Part shown: positions 15,582 through 24,361 of the stretch, piece after piece
How the letters are laid out: every line of letters starts with the position of its first letter
Position numbering within the stretch: position 1 is the stretch's first letter
Assembly (NCBI RefSeq): GCF_010727945.1
Contig: NZ_AP022569.1
Location: forward strand, 2,046,001 to 2,110,000
Length of the DNA: 64,000 nucleotides
Reading direction: 5' to 3'
Origin: Mycobacterium cookii
GTDB lineage: Bacteria; Actinomycetota; Actinomycetes; Mycobacteriales; Mycobacteriaceae
The notes under the pieces: model-generated
Databases searched by the model: none
What the model saw: the letters and a program-made list of their open reading frames with translations, nothing else
What the model was told of the DNA's origin: nothing
Program-made: the position numbers and the translations under genes

Positions 15582-16769
15582 GTGCCCACGAAACTCCATT
15601 CGACGATCCCGTTGCACTCCCCCGACTTCTACGCAGCCGATCCGTATCCGGCCTACCGCGAACTGCGCGCGACGATGCCCGTGTGCTGGAACGACGTCAC
15701 CAATTTCTGGGCTCTGCTCAAGTACGACGACGTCCGGTTCGTGTCGAGCAACCCGGCGATCTTCACGTCGACCAAGGGCGTCACCATCCCGGACCCGGCG
15801 ATGCCGAGCCCGGTACAACCCGGCAGCCTGATCTTCACCGATCCGCCGCGGCACCGGCAGATGCGCAAGCTGATCAACTCCGGCTTCACCCGCCGTCGTG
15901 TCGCGGTGCTCGAACCCAAGATTCGCGAGCTGGTACGCGGGATTCTCGACGGCCTGGAGCCGGGGTCGGTGCACGAGTTCGCCGAAGAGATCGCCGCGCC
16001 GCTGCCCACCCGGCTGATCGCCGAGTTGATCGGCGCACCACCGGACGACTGGGAGCAGTTCCGGGCCTGGTCCGATGCGGCCACCGGAACCGCCGACCCG
16101 GAGATCGAACTCGACCCGTTGGTCGCCGCCGGCCAGCTCTACGAGTACTTCCAGAAGTTGATCGCGGCGCGACGTATCGAGCCGCGCGACGACCTGTTGT
16201 CGGTGCTGGCCGGCGCCGAGATCGGCGGCGATTCGCTGACCGACGAGGACCTGCTGAATTTCGCGTTTCTGTTGTTGGTGGCCGGAAACGAGACGACCCG
16301 CAACCTGATTGCGCTCGGCACCCTGGCGCTGATCAACCAACCCGACCAGTACCGGCTGCTGGTCGACGATCCGTCCTTGATCCCCGCCGCGGTCGAGGAG
16401 ATGTTGCGGTTCAACAGCCCGGTGGTGCACATGGCCCGCACCGCGAACGTCGATGTCGAGATCCGCGGCCAGCACATCGCCGAAGGTGACGTGGTGGTGA
16501 TGTTGTACGGATCCGCCAACCGCGACGAGGACGTCTTCGGTCCGGACGCCGAGGAGTTCCGGGTCACCCGCCACCCCAACCCGCACATCGCGTTCGGGTG
16601 TGGCGAACACTCCTGTATCGGTGCGCAATTGGCGCGTCTCGAGGCGACGGTGATGTTCGAGGAACTGCTGCGTCGTTTCCCCCGCATCGAATTGGTCGGG
16701 GCGGTCGACCGGATGCGGGCCACCATGGTTCCCGGCGTCAAGCGGATGCCGGTACGGGTGGGAGCCTGA
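15582..16769 (+). CDS. Cytochrome P450 (395 aa)
   Basis: This is a heme-thiolate monooxygenase. The oxygen-binding I-helix is 'LLLVAGNETTRNLI', the K-helix ExxR is Glu273-Arg276 in 'EEMLRFNSPV', and the heme ligand is Cys345 in 'FGCGEHSCIGAQLAR'. The GTG at 15582 follows AAAGGAG by 5-6 bases and gives the usual bacterial P450 length; the open frame extends further but is not P450-like. As the first gene of an igr-like operon it corresponds in position to cyp125, which oxidises the sterol side-chain terminus. Similarity is only positional, so the substrate may be another isoprenoid or branched chain. The redox partner is not adjacent. Confidence 0.9.
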   Translation: MPTKLHSTIPLHSPDFYAADPYPAYRELRATMPVCWNDVTNFWALLKYDDVRFVSSNPAIFTSTKGVTIPDPAMPSPVQPGSLIFTDPPRHRQMRKLINSGFTRRRVAVLEPKIRELVRGILDGLEPGSVHEFAEEIAAPLPTRLIAELIGAPPDDWEQFRAWSDAATGTADPEIELDPLVAAGQLYEYFQKLIAARRIEPRDDLLSVLAGAEIGGDSLTDEDLLNFAFLLLVAGNETTRNLIALGTLALINQPDQYRLLVDDPSLIPAAVEEMLRFNSPVVHMARTANVDVEIRGQHIAEGDVVVMLYGSANRDEDVFGPDAEEFRVTRHPNPHIAFGCGEHSCIGAQLARLEATVMFEELLRRFPRIELVGAVDRMRATMVPGVKRMPVRVGA

Positions 16770-16772
16770 CGT

Positions 16773-17978
16773 ATGCGGCTGGAGTACACCGACGAGCAGG
16801 TGCGGCTGCGTGACGAGATCCGCGCGACGATGCAACAGGTCATGACGCCGGAGCGGCAGGCCGCGGTGAGCGAACGGGCGGAGGGCGGGCCCGCGGTGCG
16901 CGAATGCGTGCGCGCCCTGGCGCAGGCGGACCTGCTGGGTGTCGGTTGGCCTAAAGAGTATGGTGGGCGCGGCTTCTCGGCCATCGAGCAGTTCATCTTC
17001 GCCGAGGAGGCGCGACGGGTCAACGCGCCTATCCCGCTGGTGACCCTGAACACCGTCGGGCCGACCCTGATGCACTACGGCACCGAGGAGCAGAAGCAGA
17101 ATTTCCTGCCCGCCATCCTGGACGGCAGCGTCGAGTTCGCCATCGGCTACTCCGAGCCGGGAGCGGGTAGCGACCTGGCGTCGTTGCGCACCACCGCCGT
17201 CCGTGACGGAGAGGAGTATGTGATCAACGGGCAGAAGATGTTCACCAGCGGCGCCGCCTACGCCGACTACATCTGGCTCGCCGCACGCACCGATCCGAAT
17301 GCCAAGAAGCACAAGGGCATTTCGATCTTCATCGTGCCGACCTCGTCGCCCGGGTTCTCCTGCCAGCCGCTGCACACCATGCCGGGCGTCTCGACGTTCT
17401 ACACGTTCTACGACAACGTGCGGGTGCCCGCGAGCGCCATCGTGGCCGGCGAAAACCAGGGCTGGCAGCTGATCACCACCCAGTTGAACTTCGAACGCGC
17501 CGCCCTGGGTAACCTCGGCGCGCTGGAACCGTTGTTCGAGCAGACGCTGCAGTGGGCGCGCGACACCGAACTCGACGGCGCCGCCGTCATCCACCAACCC
17601 TGGGTGCAGCAGGCGCTGGCCCGCGTCGAGGCCGAGGTCGCCGCCTACAAGCTGATCAATCTGCGGGTCAACGCGGCGATGACCAAAGGTGTGCTGAATA
17701 TGGGTGAAGCGTCGGCGGCCAAGGTGTTCGGCACCGAACTGGCCCCGTTGGTCGCCCGCCAGCTGCTGGAAGTACTAGACCACAACGGTGTACGCCGCGG
17801 CGCCGACGCGCCGCTGCGAGGTGCATTGGAATCGGCCTACCGCCTGGCTGTCATCAGCACGTTCGGCGGCGGTGCCAACGAGATTCAGCGGGACATCATC
17901 GCGATGGCGGGACTGGGCATGCCGCGCGCTCCCCGCGATCTGCGTGTGACCGAGAAATCAGGAGGATCCACTCAGTGA
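16773..17978 (+). CDS. Acyl-CoA dehydrogenase, FadE-type subunit A (401 aa)
   Basis: This is a flavoprotein of acyl-CoA alpha,beta-dehydrogenation. Visible blocks are 'YSEPGAGSDLASLRTTAVRDGEEYVINGQKMFTSGA' (FAD and substrate loop), 'NFERAALGN', and the C-terminal 'TFGGGANEIQRDIIAMAGLGMPR', which has the usual FAD-contact end. It starts 3 bases after the P450 stop and overlaps the next gene by 4 bases. A second, divergent dehydrogenase follows at 18917. The sterol FadE28/FadE29 pair forms an alpha2-beta2 enzyme from two such genes, so this is probably one half of a heterotetramer (inference). Confidence 0.88.
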   Translation: MRLEYTDEQVRLRDEIRATMQQVMTPERQAAVSERAEGGPAVRECVRALAQADLLGVGWPKEYGGRGFSAIEQFIFAEEARRVNAPIPLVTLNTVGPTLMHYGTEEQKQNFLPAILDGSVEFAIGYSEPGAGSDLASLRTTAVRDGEEYVINGQKMFTSGAAYADYIWLAARTDPNAKKHKGISIFIVPTSSPGFSCQPLHTMPGVSTFYTFYDNVRVPASAIVAGENQGWQLITTQLNFERAALGNLGALEPLFEQTLQWARDTELDGAAVIHQPWVQQALARVEAEVAAYKLINLRVNAAMTKGVLNMGEASAAKVFGTELAPLVARQLLEVLDHNGVRRGADAPLRGALESAYRLAVISTFGGGANEIQRDIIAMAGLGMPRAPRDLRVTEKSGGSTQ

Positions 17979-18517
17979 CCGACACCGATCTGCACGCCCA
18001 ACTGAAGGCCCTCGTCGGCCAACCGACCGGCGGTTCCGCGAAGCCCTCGCTGGCGCCGGATCCGGTCAATCAGCCGATGATCCGGCACTGGGCCTACGCG
18101 CTCGACGACATGAATCCGGTTTATCTCGACCCGGAATTCGCAGCGAACTCGCGATTCGATGGCATCGTGTCGCCGCCGGTGATGCTGCAGACCTGGACCA
18201 TGCCGGCTCCGAAACTGGAAGGCATCGGCGAGCGGGGCGGCTCCCCCCTCGAAATCACGAACAACCCCACCGCGTTTCTCGACGAAGCCGGATACACCAG
18301 CATCGTGGCGACCAACTCGGAGTTCGAGATCAACCGCTACCCCAAGCTGGGCGACGTCATCAGCGCGACGTCGGTCTACGAAGAGGTCTCCGATGAGAAG
18401 ACCACGGCGCTGGGCACCGGATTTTTCCTGACGTGGGTGCTGACCTACACCGACCAGCATGGCGAAGTGCTTGGGCGACAGAGGTTCCGGGTCCTGCGAT
18501 TCAAGCCGGCCCGCTGA
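17975..18517 (+). CDS. MaoC-like dehydratase-fold protein, ChsH2 N-domain type (180 aa)
   Basis: It is a hot-dog-fold protein of the enoyl-CoA hydratase 2 (MaoC) group, with 'RHWAYALDDMNPVYLDPEFA' at the place of the hydratase motif. The aspartate is present but the usual histidine is tyrosine. That suggests a structural partner of a second MaoC protein, as in ChsH1-ChsH2, where two different halves make one active site (established for the cholesterol enzyme). The GTG start overlaps the previous stop (GTGA). In M. tuberculosis ChsH2 the MaoC and DUF35 domains are one protein; here the DUF35 part is the next gene. Confidence 0.8.
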   Translation: MTDTDLHAQLKALVGQPTGGSAKPSLAPDPVNQPMIRHWAYALDDMNPVYLDPEFAANSRFDGIVSPPVMLQTWTMPAPKLEGIGERGGSPLEITNNPTAFLDEAGYTSIVATNSEFEINRYPKLGDVISATSVYEEVSDEKTTALGTGFFLTWVLTYTDQHGEVLGRQRFRVLRFKPAR

Positions 18518-18915
18518 TGAGGACACGACTTGCCCCGACCATCAGCCCGGACACGGAGTTCTTCTGGAACGGGCTGCGCGAGCACAGATTGCTGATCCAG
18601 CGCTGCGGCGGCTGCGGCACCCTGCGCAATCCGCCGCAACCGATGTGTCCGAAATGCCGTTCGCTGCACTGGGAAGCGATCGAGTCGTCGGGACGCGGCA
18701 CCATCTACAGCTTCGTGATGCCGCACCAGCCCAAGTTCCCGTTTTTCGACTATCCCTACATCGTCGCCCTGATCGAGCTAGCCGAAGGCGTTCGGCTGGT
18801 GTCGAACCTGACCGACATCGACCCGGCAGAGGTCCGGACCGGAATGCCGGTGCAGGTCTACTTCCAGCAATTCGACGGGGAACTTGTGCTGCACCAATTC
18901 CGGCCGGCGGGCTGA
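18517..18915 (+). CDS. DUF35/OB-fold acyl-CoA-binding zinc protein (132 aa)
   Basis: A rubredoxin-like zinc site near the N-terminus, 'CGGCGTLRNPPQPMCPKC', is followed by an OB-fold ('GRGTIYSFVM', 'YPYIVALIELAEGVRLVSNL'). DUF35 proteins partner thiolase-like enzymes. In the cholesterol pathway the DUF35 domain of ChsH2 recruits the aldolase Ltp2. The ATG overlaps the preceding TGA by one base (TGATG). Being separate from the MaoC half makes this a naturally split version of ChsH2. Confidence 0.82.
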   Translation: MRTRLAPTISPDTEFFWNGLREHRLLIQRCGGCGTLRNPPQPMCPKCRSLHWEAIESSGRGTIYSFVMPHQPKFPFFDYPYIVALIELAEGVRLVSNLTDIDPAEVRTGMPVQVYFQQFDGELVLHQFRPAG

Positions 18916-18916
18916 C

Positions 18917-20029
18917 ATGGACTTCACCTTCACCGACGAGCAGGAGACCGTCACGAAGCTGGCTCGCGACGTCTTCGAACGGCGGGCCACCCCCGAGCGG
19001 CTGACCGAGCTCGAGGCCGGTGAAATCCGCCACGACGCGACGTTGTGGAAAGAACTGGCCGGCCTCGACCTGCTCGGTACCGCGCTGCCGGAATCGCTAG
19101 GCGGTAACGGCGGTGGCTTCGTGGAACTCGGGCTGCTGCTGGCCGAGGTGGGAGCCGGCGTGGCGCCGGTTCCGGTCTATCCGACGCTGCTGCTCGGCGC
19201 CGACCCGATCGCCCGCAACGGCAATCCTGAACAACAGCAACGCTTTCTGCCCGGTGTGATCGACGGGACCCGCATCCTGTCTGCGGGCCTGCAGGAACCC
19301 GGCCGCTCCGACCCGGCCAGACCGGCCACCACCGCGCGACGCGACGGCGCCAACTGGCGACTGGACGGCATCAAAGAGCTGGTGCCGGCCGGACAACTCG
19401 CCGACACCGTGCTGATTCCCGCCGCCGTCGAGGACGACGAGGTGGGACTGTTCCTGCTGGCGACCGACGCCACCGGCGTCGATGTCCGACCGGTGCCAAC
19501 CACCAACCGCGAACCACATGCCGACGTATTCCTCGACGGCGCAGTCGTTTCCGGCCGCGACAAGCTCGACGGCGATCAGCCGGTCGAATCGCTGCACACC
19601 CGCGCCCTGGTCGGCCTGTGCGCGCTCCAGGTCGGCGTGTCCGACCGGGCGTTGCGGATGGCCGCCGAATACACCAGTGGCCGTGAGCAGTTCGGCCGCC
19701 CGATCGGCAGTTTCCAAGCCGTCCAGCAGCGGATGGCGGACGGGTTCATCGATCTGGAGTCGATCCGCTGGACCACCTGGCACGCGGCGTGGCTGATCGC
19801 CGAGGGACGTCCGGCTGCGCGGGCGGCCGGCATCGCGAAGTTCTGGGCCGCGGAGGCCGGTGCGCGCATCGCCGCGACCGCCCAGCATGTGCACGGCGGT
19901 ATCGGCATCGATGTGAGCTATCCCCTGCACCGCTACTTCCTGTGGGCCAAGCACATAGAGCTCACCTTGGGCTCGGCCACCCAGCAACTCGTTCGCCTCG
20001 GCAGCACCTACCCGGAAGGACGGCCATGA
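18917..20029 (+). CDS. Acyl-CoA dehydrogenase, FadE-type subunit B (370 aa)
   Basis: It is a second acyl-CoA dehydrogenase-family subunit, clearly divergent from the one at 16773. The middle beta domain is weakly conserved ('SAGLQEPGRSDPARP'). The C-terminal helical domain carries 'YTSGREQFGRPIGSFQAVQQRMAD' and 'HVHGGIGIDVSYPLHRYFLWAKH', the FAD/active-site end of the family. This complementary conservation is what heterotetrameric dehydrogenases of steroid catabolism show (known for FadE28/FadE29-type pairs). The start at 18917 is 1 base after the previous stop. Its own stop overlaps the next ATG (ATGA). Confidence 0.85.
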   Translation: MDFTFTDEQETVTKLARDVFERRATPERLTELEAGEIRHDATLWKELAGLDLLGTALPESLGGNGGGFVELGLLLAEVGAGVAPVPVYPTLLLGADPIARNGNPEQQQRFLPGVIDGTRILSAGLQEPGRSDPARPATTARRDGANWRLDGIKELVPAGQLADTVLIPAAVEDDEVGLFLLATDATGVDVRPVPTTNREPHADVFLDGAVVSGRDKLDGDQPVESLHTRALVGLCALQVGVSDRALRMAAEYTSGREQFGRPIGSFQAVQQRMADGFIDLESIRWTTWHAAWLIAEGRPAARAAGIAKFWAAEAGARIAATAQHVHGGIGIDVSYPLHRYFLWAKHIELTLGSATQQLVRLGSTYPEGRP

Positions 20030-20481
20030 CGACCGCCAAGTCACGTACCGACACCCTGCGTTGGAGCGACATCTACGTCGGCGACGAGGTCACCCCGCTG
20101 GAGATCCCGGTGACCACCACGATGATCGTCGCCGGCGCGATCGCCTCGCGCGACTTCATGCCGGTGCATCACGACCGCGACTACGCCAACAAACAGGGCT
20201 CCCCCAACTTGTTCATGAACATCTTGACGTCCAACGGGTACTGTGTGCGGTTCCTGACCGACTGGGCCGGACCCGAGGCGATGATCACCAAGCTCTCGAT
20301 TCGCCTTGGCGTGCCGTGCTTTCCGGATGATCCACTGCGCTTCACCGGCAACGTCACCGGCAAGACACCGGGATCCGACGGAGAGAATTTCATCGAGGTG
20401 ACCTTCAAGGCGTCCAACAGCATCGGCGACCATGTCTCCGGCACCGCGGTGATCAGCCTGCTCGACGGGGCCCGCGCGTGA
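20026..20481 (+). CDS. MaoC-like enoyl-CoA hydratase subunit, ChsH1-like (151 aa)
   Basis: It is collinear with M. tuberculosis ChsH1 (Rv3541c): 'ASRDFMPVHHDRDYANKQG' holds the catalytic Asp/His pair, followed by 'NLFMNILTSNGYCVRFLTDWAGPEAMI', 'LSIRLGVPCFPDD' and 'GDHVSGTAVISL'. With the MaoC protein at 17975 it should hydrate the enoyl-CoA made by the dehydrogenase pair. It has a start/stop overlap with both neighbours (ATGA before, GTGA after), which indicates tight coupling and fixed stoichiometry. Confidence 0.88.
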   Translation: MTTAKSRTDTLRWSDIYVGDEVTPLEIPVTTTMIVAGAIASRDFMPVHHDRDYANKQGSPNLFMNILTSNGYCVRFLTDWAGPEAMITKLSIRLGVPCFPDDPLRFTGNVTGKTPGSDGENFIEVTFKASNSIGDHVSGTAVISLLDGARA

Positions 20482-21647
20482 GCGCTTCGCTGTTGGCCGG
20501 CAACACCGCCATCGCCGGTATCGGCCAGACCGAGTTCTCCAAGGAATCCGGCCGCAGCGAACTGCAATTGGCGTGCGAGGCAGTCAGTTCTGCACTCGAC
20601 GACGCCGGCCTGTCGCCCAGCGACGTGGACGGCATGGTCACGTTCACGATGGATTCGAGCGACGAGATCGAGGTCGCCCGCAATGTCGGCATCGGCGATC
20701 TGACGTTCTTCTCCCGCGTTCCGCACGGCGGCGGTGCCGCCGCCGGAACCGTCGCGCATGCGGCGATGGCGGTGGCGGCAGGCGTGGCTGACGTCGTGGT
20801 CTGCTACCGCGCCTTCAACGAACGCTCCGGCATGCGCTTCGGCGGCAGTGGCCGCACCAGCACCGAGACGCCGTTGTTCATGGCGCACTACGCCCCGTTC
20901 GGATTGCTCACTCCCGCAGCGTGGGTCGCGCTGCACGCCCAGCGCTACATGTCGACCTATGGGGTGACCAACGAGGACTTCGGCCGCATCGCCGTCGTCG
21001 ACCGCAAGCACGCGGCCACCAACCCCGACGCGTGGTTCTACGAACGTCCGATCACACTGGAAGACCACCAGAATTCACGGTGGATCATCGAACCCGTTCT
21101 GCGACTGCTGGACTGTTGCCAGGAGAGTGACGGCGGCGTCGCCCTGGTGGTCACCAGCGCCGAGCGTGCCCGCGACCTTAGACAGCCGCCGGCGGTGCTA
21201 GCGGCCGCCGCCCAGGGTGCGGCTTACAACGGCGAGATGATGACCAGTTACTACCGCGACGACATCACCGGGCTGCCCGAGATGGGCGTCGTCGCCGACA
21301 AGCTGTGGCGCGACTCCAGGCTTAACCCGAGCGACATCCAAACCGCGTTCATCTACGACCATTTCACGCCGTTCGTGTTCACCCAGTTCGAGGAACTCGG
21401 CTTCTGCGGACGCGGCGAGGCCAAGGACTTCGCCACCGTCGAGCGGCTGTCGCTGGGCGGAGAGCTGCCGATCAACACCAACGGCGGCCTGCTCGGCGAG
21501 GCCTACATCCACGGCATGAACGGCATCACCGAAGGCGTTCGCCAGATTCGCGGAACCTCCTGTAACCAGGTCGACAACGTCGAGCATGTACTGGTCACCT
21601 CGGGCACCGGAGTGCCCACCAGCGGATTGATCCTCGCCGGCGGGTAG
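20478..21647 (+). CDS. Thiolase-fold retro-aldolase/lipid-transfer protein, Ltp2-like (389 aa)
   Basis: It is similar throughout to Ltp2 (Rv3540c), which cleaves the hydrated C3 side chain of the cholesterol intermediate by a retro-aldol reaction: 'AIAGIGQTEFSKESGRSELQLA', 'YRAFNERSGMRFG', 'EDHQNSRWI', 'LLDCCQESDGG' and 'VEHVLVTSGTGVPTSGLIL'. Both tyrosines proposed as catalytic in Ltp2 are present: Tyr293 in 'IYDHFTPF' and Tyr343 in 'GEAYIHG'. A DUF35 partner is needed by Ltp2 and is encoded upstream at 18517. The GTG start overlaps the preceding stop. The side-chain substrate is not determined. Confidence 0.85.
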   Translation: MSASLLAGNTAIAGIGQTEFSKESGRSELQLACEAVSSALDDAGLSPSDVDGMVTFTMDSSDEIEVARNVGIGDLTFFSRVPHGGGAAAGTVAHAAMAVAAGVADVVVCYRAFNERSGMRFGGSGRTSTETPLFMAHYAPFGLLTPAAWVALHAQRYMSTYGVTNEDFGRIAVVDRKHAATNPDAWFYERPITLEDHQNSRWIIEPVLRLLDCCQESDGGVALVVTSAERARDLRQPPAVLAAAAQGAAYNGEMMTSYYRDDITGLPEMGVVADKLWRDSRLNPSDIQTAFIYDHFTPFVFTQFEELGFCGRGEAKDFATVERLSLGGELPINTNGGLLGEAYIHGMNGITEGVRQIRGTSCNQVDNVEHVLVTSGTGVPTSGLILAGG

Positions 21648-21658
21648 GGAACGCATTT

Positions 21659-22273
21659 ATGACGCAGGCCACCGCAGCCGATACCCGCGAACTGATCGTC
21701 GAGTCCGCGTATGCCTGCTTTCGCAAGCAAGGAATGCAGAAAGCGACGATCGTGGATATCGCCAAGGCGGCGGGCGTTTCCCGCAGCACCATCTACGAGT
21801 ACTTCCGCGACAAGGCCGCCATCGTCGAAGCGTGCGCCGAACACACCTCCGAGCAGTTCTATCGGCAGATGTCCCTGGCCATGGACCGGGGCGGCTCGCT
21901 GGAGGACAAGCTCAGCCGCGCAGCGGTATTCGTGACCCAGGCCCGACGGGTGATCGCCTCCGAAAAGTACTTCGACGAAGAAGCGGTCAGCCTGCTGCTC
22001 ACCAAAGACGCCGGCGTCTTGCTGCGCGAATGCGTCGACTTCCTCGCTCCGCATCTCGCCGCGGCCAAGATCACAGGCGAGGTGCGCAAAGACCTCGACA
22101 TCCAGTCGGCGGGCGAATGGTTCGCCCGAATCCTGTTCTCGCTGTTCAGCACACCGTCCTCGACCCTGGACATGGACGACCCCGAAGTCGTCGCCGACTT
22201 CGTGCGTGCACACGTCGTTCAGGGGTTCGCCAACGACCGTTCACGGTCGCGACGCACAACCGACGCTCGCTGA
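21659..22273 (+). CDS. TetR-family transcriptional regulator (204 aa)
   Basis: The N-terminal helix-turn-helix 'ATIVDIAKAAGVSRSTIYEYFRDKAAIVEAC' is typical of TetR repressors. The remaining helical domain would bind an effector, probably an acyl-CoA intermediate of the adjacent pathway (inference). It begins 11 bases after the aldolase-like gene and is probably the last gene of the operon it controls. Its likely operator lies in the divergent region 15385-15581. It resembles KstR/KstR2 only at family level. Confidence 0.88.
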   Translation: MTQATAADTRELIVESAYACFRKQGMQKATIVDIAKAAGVSRSTIYEYFRDKAAIVEACAEHTSEQFYRQMSLAMDRGGSLEDKLSRAAVFVTQARRVIASEKYFDEEAVSLLLTKDAGVLLRECVDFLAPHLAAAKITGEVRKDLDIQSAGEWFARILFSLFSTPSSTLDMDDPEVVADFVRAHVVQGFANDRSRSRRTTDAR

Positions 22274-22302
22274 CGCCGGGCGGGCGTGATGGCGCCCGGA
22301 TC

Positions 22303-22316
22303 GGGACGAAAGACCC
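22303..22316. promoter_or_regulatory. DosR-like box upstream of the 22371 USP gene
   Basis: GGGACGAAAGACCC matches 12 of 14 core positions and is centred about 61 bases before the ATG. Confidence 0.65.
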
Positions 22317-22370
22317 ATGACCCACGGGTCGCGGCTGCATTAGCGTTCTCCTCGACGGAAGGAGATCAGA

Positions 22371-23258
22371 ATGGTCTCGACAACGAAGCATTACGGGATC
22401 ATCGTCGGCGTAGACGGATCGCCGGAATCAGAAGCCGCGGTCAGTTGGGCCGCGCACGATGCTGCCCTCCGCGGTTTACCGCTGACCCTTGTGCACGTGG
22501 AGAGTCCGGCCGCCGCGACGTGGTCGCAGGCCGCGATCCTCGAAGAATCGCCAGAACAACAAGTGGCCGAGGGTCGCAGCCTCCTCGAAAGCGCCTCGAC
22601 GATCGCCCGTGACGCCGTCGCCGAAACCGCGCAGATACAGATCAACGGCGAACTGCTGTCTTCTACCACCCCGGTACCAAACCTCGTCGAGCAATCCCGA
22701 GAAGCCGAACTCATCGTCGTCGGCTCTCGCGGGCGCGGGGCATTGTCACGCAGCATTCTCGGCTCAGTCAGCGCTGGACTCATCAGCCACGCACACTGTC
22801 CCGTTGCCCTGATTCGTGATGTGGATCCGCTCCAGCCGGATGCCGCGCAGGGTCCCGTACTCGTGGGAATCGACGGCTCAACCTCTGACCTCGCGACGGC
22901 AATCGCATTCGAGGAAGCGTCACTTCGCCACACCGAACTGATAGCGCTGCATGCGTGGAACGACGTCGAGATGAACGCAATTCCTGGTTACGACTGGTCA
23001 CCGACAACTACCGCAGAGGGTCATGTTCTGGCCGAGGCGCTGGCGGGTTGGCAACAAAGATATCCCGACGTGTCGGTGCAGAACCGCGTCGTCAGTGACC
23101 GGGCAGCGCATGCGCTCGTCGACGCATCGGAATCCGCCCAACTTGTCGTCGTCGGGACACACGGAAGTGGTGCGCTCGCCGGCATGCTCTTGGGTTCGGT
23201 CAGCAACGCAGTCGTGCAAGCCGTCCGCAGGCCGGTGATCGTGGCGCGCCGGTCGTGA
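22371..23258 (+). CDS. Tandem-domain universal stress protein (295 aa)
   Basis: Two full USP domains have intact nucleotide motifs: 'GSRGRGALSRSILGS' in the first and 'GTHGSGALAGMLLGS' in the second, each domain opening with 'GVDGS' or 'GIDGS'. The ribosome site AAGGAG precedes the ATG by 6 bases. The DosR box at 22303 and the nitroreductase-USP pair downstream place it in the dormancy set. It is of the Rv2623/Rv2005c type; a growth-slowing ATP-dependent role is known for Rv2623 only. Confidence 0.9.
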   Translation: MVSTTKHYGIIVGVDGSPESEAAVSWAAHDAALRGLPLTLVHVESPAAATWSQAAILEESPEQQVAEGRSLLESASTIARDAVAETAQIQINGELLSSTTPVPNLVEQSREAELIVVGSRGRGALSRSILGSVSAGLISHAHCPVALIRDVDPLQPDAAQGPVLVGIDGSTSDLATAIAFEEASLRHTELIALHAWNDVEMNAIPGYDWSPTTTAEGHVLAEALAGWQQRYPDVSVQNRVVSDRAAHALVDASESAQLVVVGTHGSGALAGMLLGSVSNAVVQAVRRPVIVARRS

Positions 23259-23306
23259 GCACCCCCGGTCGATGACGGCGGAGCGGGCCGAACAGCGCCG
23301 GCATCG

Positions 23307-23320
23307 GGGACCAATGGCCC
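23307..23320. promoter_or_regulatory. DosR-like box upstream of the 23373 nitroreductase gene
   Basis: GGGACCAATGGCCC is the exact reverse complement of the boxes at 2913 and 36999, and is centred about 59 bases before the ATG at 23373. Confidence 0.7.
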
Positions 23321-23372
23321 TGCACCTGCCGGTTGTATCGGACGAGGCTGGAACGCAGTCTGGAGGTGGAGG

Positions 23373-24350
23373 ATGCTTAGCACGATGGTGGATACCACAG
23401 TCATCGAAGATGCGGTGCGCGCGGCGTGCCGCGCACCATCGCTGCACAACAGCCAACCGTGGAGCTGGGTGCTCGACGGTCGACAACTGCAGTTGTTCCT
23501 CGACCGGAGTCGAGTCATGGCCACCGACCGATCCGCCCGGCAAGCGCTGATCAGCTGCGGCGCCGCCCTCGATCATCTGCGGGTGGCCATAGCCGCAACG
23601 GGCTGGCAATCCCATATCAAGCGATTCCCCGATCCCGGGACCGCCGACCATCTGGCGTCGGTCGACTTCACCCCGGCGCCGGCGAGCGATCGGGACCGCC
23701 GCCGGGCCGAGGCCATCTTGACCCGGCACACCGACCGGCTGCCGTTTACCGGGCCGCCGGACTGGCAGTCCGTCAACGACTCGGTGGTCGCCGCGATCGG
23801 CGACACGCCCGTGCGGCTGGACGCGCTCCCCGAGGAGGCCCGCCCTCAACTCGTCTACGCCACCCAGCTCGCCGAGTCGCTACGTTTCTACGACATCCCG
23901 TATCAAGACGAAATTCATTGGTGGGCGGCGCCGTTCGAGGCCGCCGAAGGTATCCCCTACAGCGCCTTGGTTTCCGCAGAAGAAGGCGAGCGAGTAGGTA
24001 TAGACCGCACGTTCCCGGCCACCCATCAACGAGAACGGCGGGCTGAGGTTCCCGAGGACCACGCGAAAATCCTGCTGCTGTCCACCGCCGGCAACGCCCG
24101 CACCGACGCATTGGCCGCCGGTGAAGCGCTTTCGGCGGTCTTGCTGGAATGCACGATCAGCGGCCTGGCCACGTGTCCGGTTACGCACCTCACTGAGCTC
24201 GACGTCACCCGCAACTTGATTCGGGCAGTCGTCGATAACGATGACGTACCCCAAATCCTGATCCGGGTCGGCGTGGCCCCGGGTACCGATCCGGAACCGG
24301 CGGCCACTCCGCGGCGTGACCTCGCCAAAGTCCTCCGGGTTAAGCATTAG
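23373..24350 (+). CDS. Acg-family nitroreductase-like protein (325 aa)
   Basis: It belongs to the mycobacterial Acg group (Rv2032, Rv3127, Rv3131) of duplicated nitroreductase folds. The hallmark N-terminal block is 'AACRAPSLHNSQPWSWVLDG', and a second is 'GEALSAVLLECTISGLATCPVTHLTEL'. Acg itself binds FMN but its loop closes the active site, and it was proposed to sequester flavin. Catalysis here is therefore unproven. GGAGGT lies 5 bases before the chosen ATG. A DosR box is 59 bases upstream, and the next USP gene follows after 11 bases, forming a nitroreductase-USP unit. Confidence 0.85.
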   Translation: MLSTMVDTTVIEDAVRAACRAPSLHNSQPWSWVLDGRQLQLFLDRSRVMATDRSARQALISCGAALDHLRVAIAATGWQSHIKRFPDPGTADHLASVDFTPAPASDRDRRRAEAILTRHTDRLPFTGPPDWQSVNDSVVAAIGDTPVRLDALPEEARPQLVYATQLAESLRFYDIPYQDEIHWWAAPFEAAEGIPYSALVSAEEGERVGIDRTFPATHQRERRAEVPEDHAKILLLSTAGNARTDALAAGEALSAVLLECTISGLATCPVTHLTELDVTRNLIRAVVDNDDVPQILIRVGVAPGTDPEPAATPRRDLAKVLRVKH

Positions 24351-24361
24351 AAGGGAAACAG

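Noticed and set aside
15567..17597. 676-codon open frame antisense to the P450 and FadE genes
   Set aside because: It is a high-GC mirror frame of two well-supported genes, with no recognisable domain.
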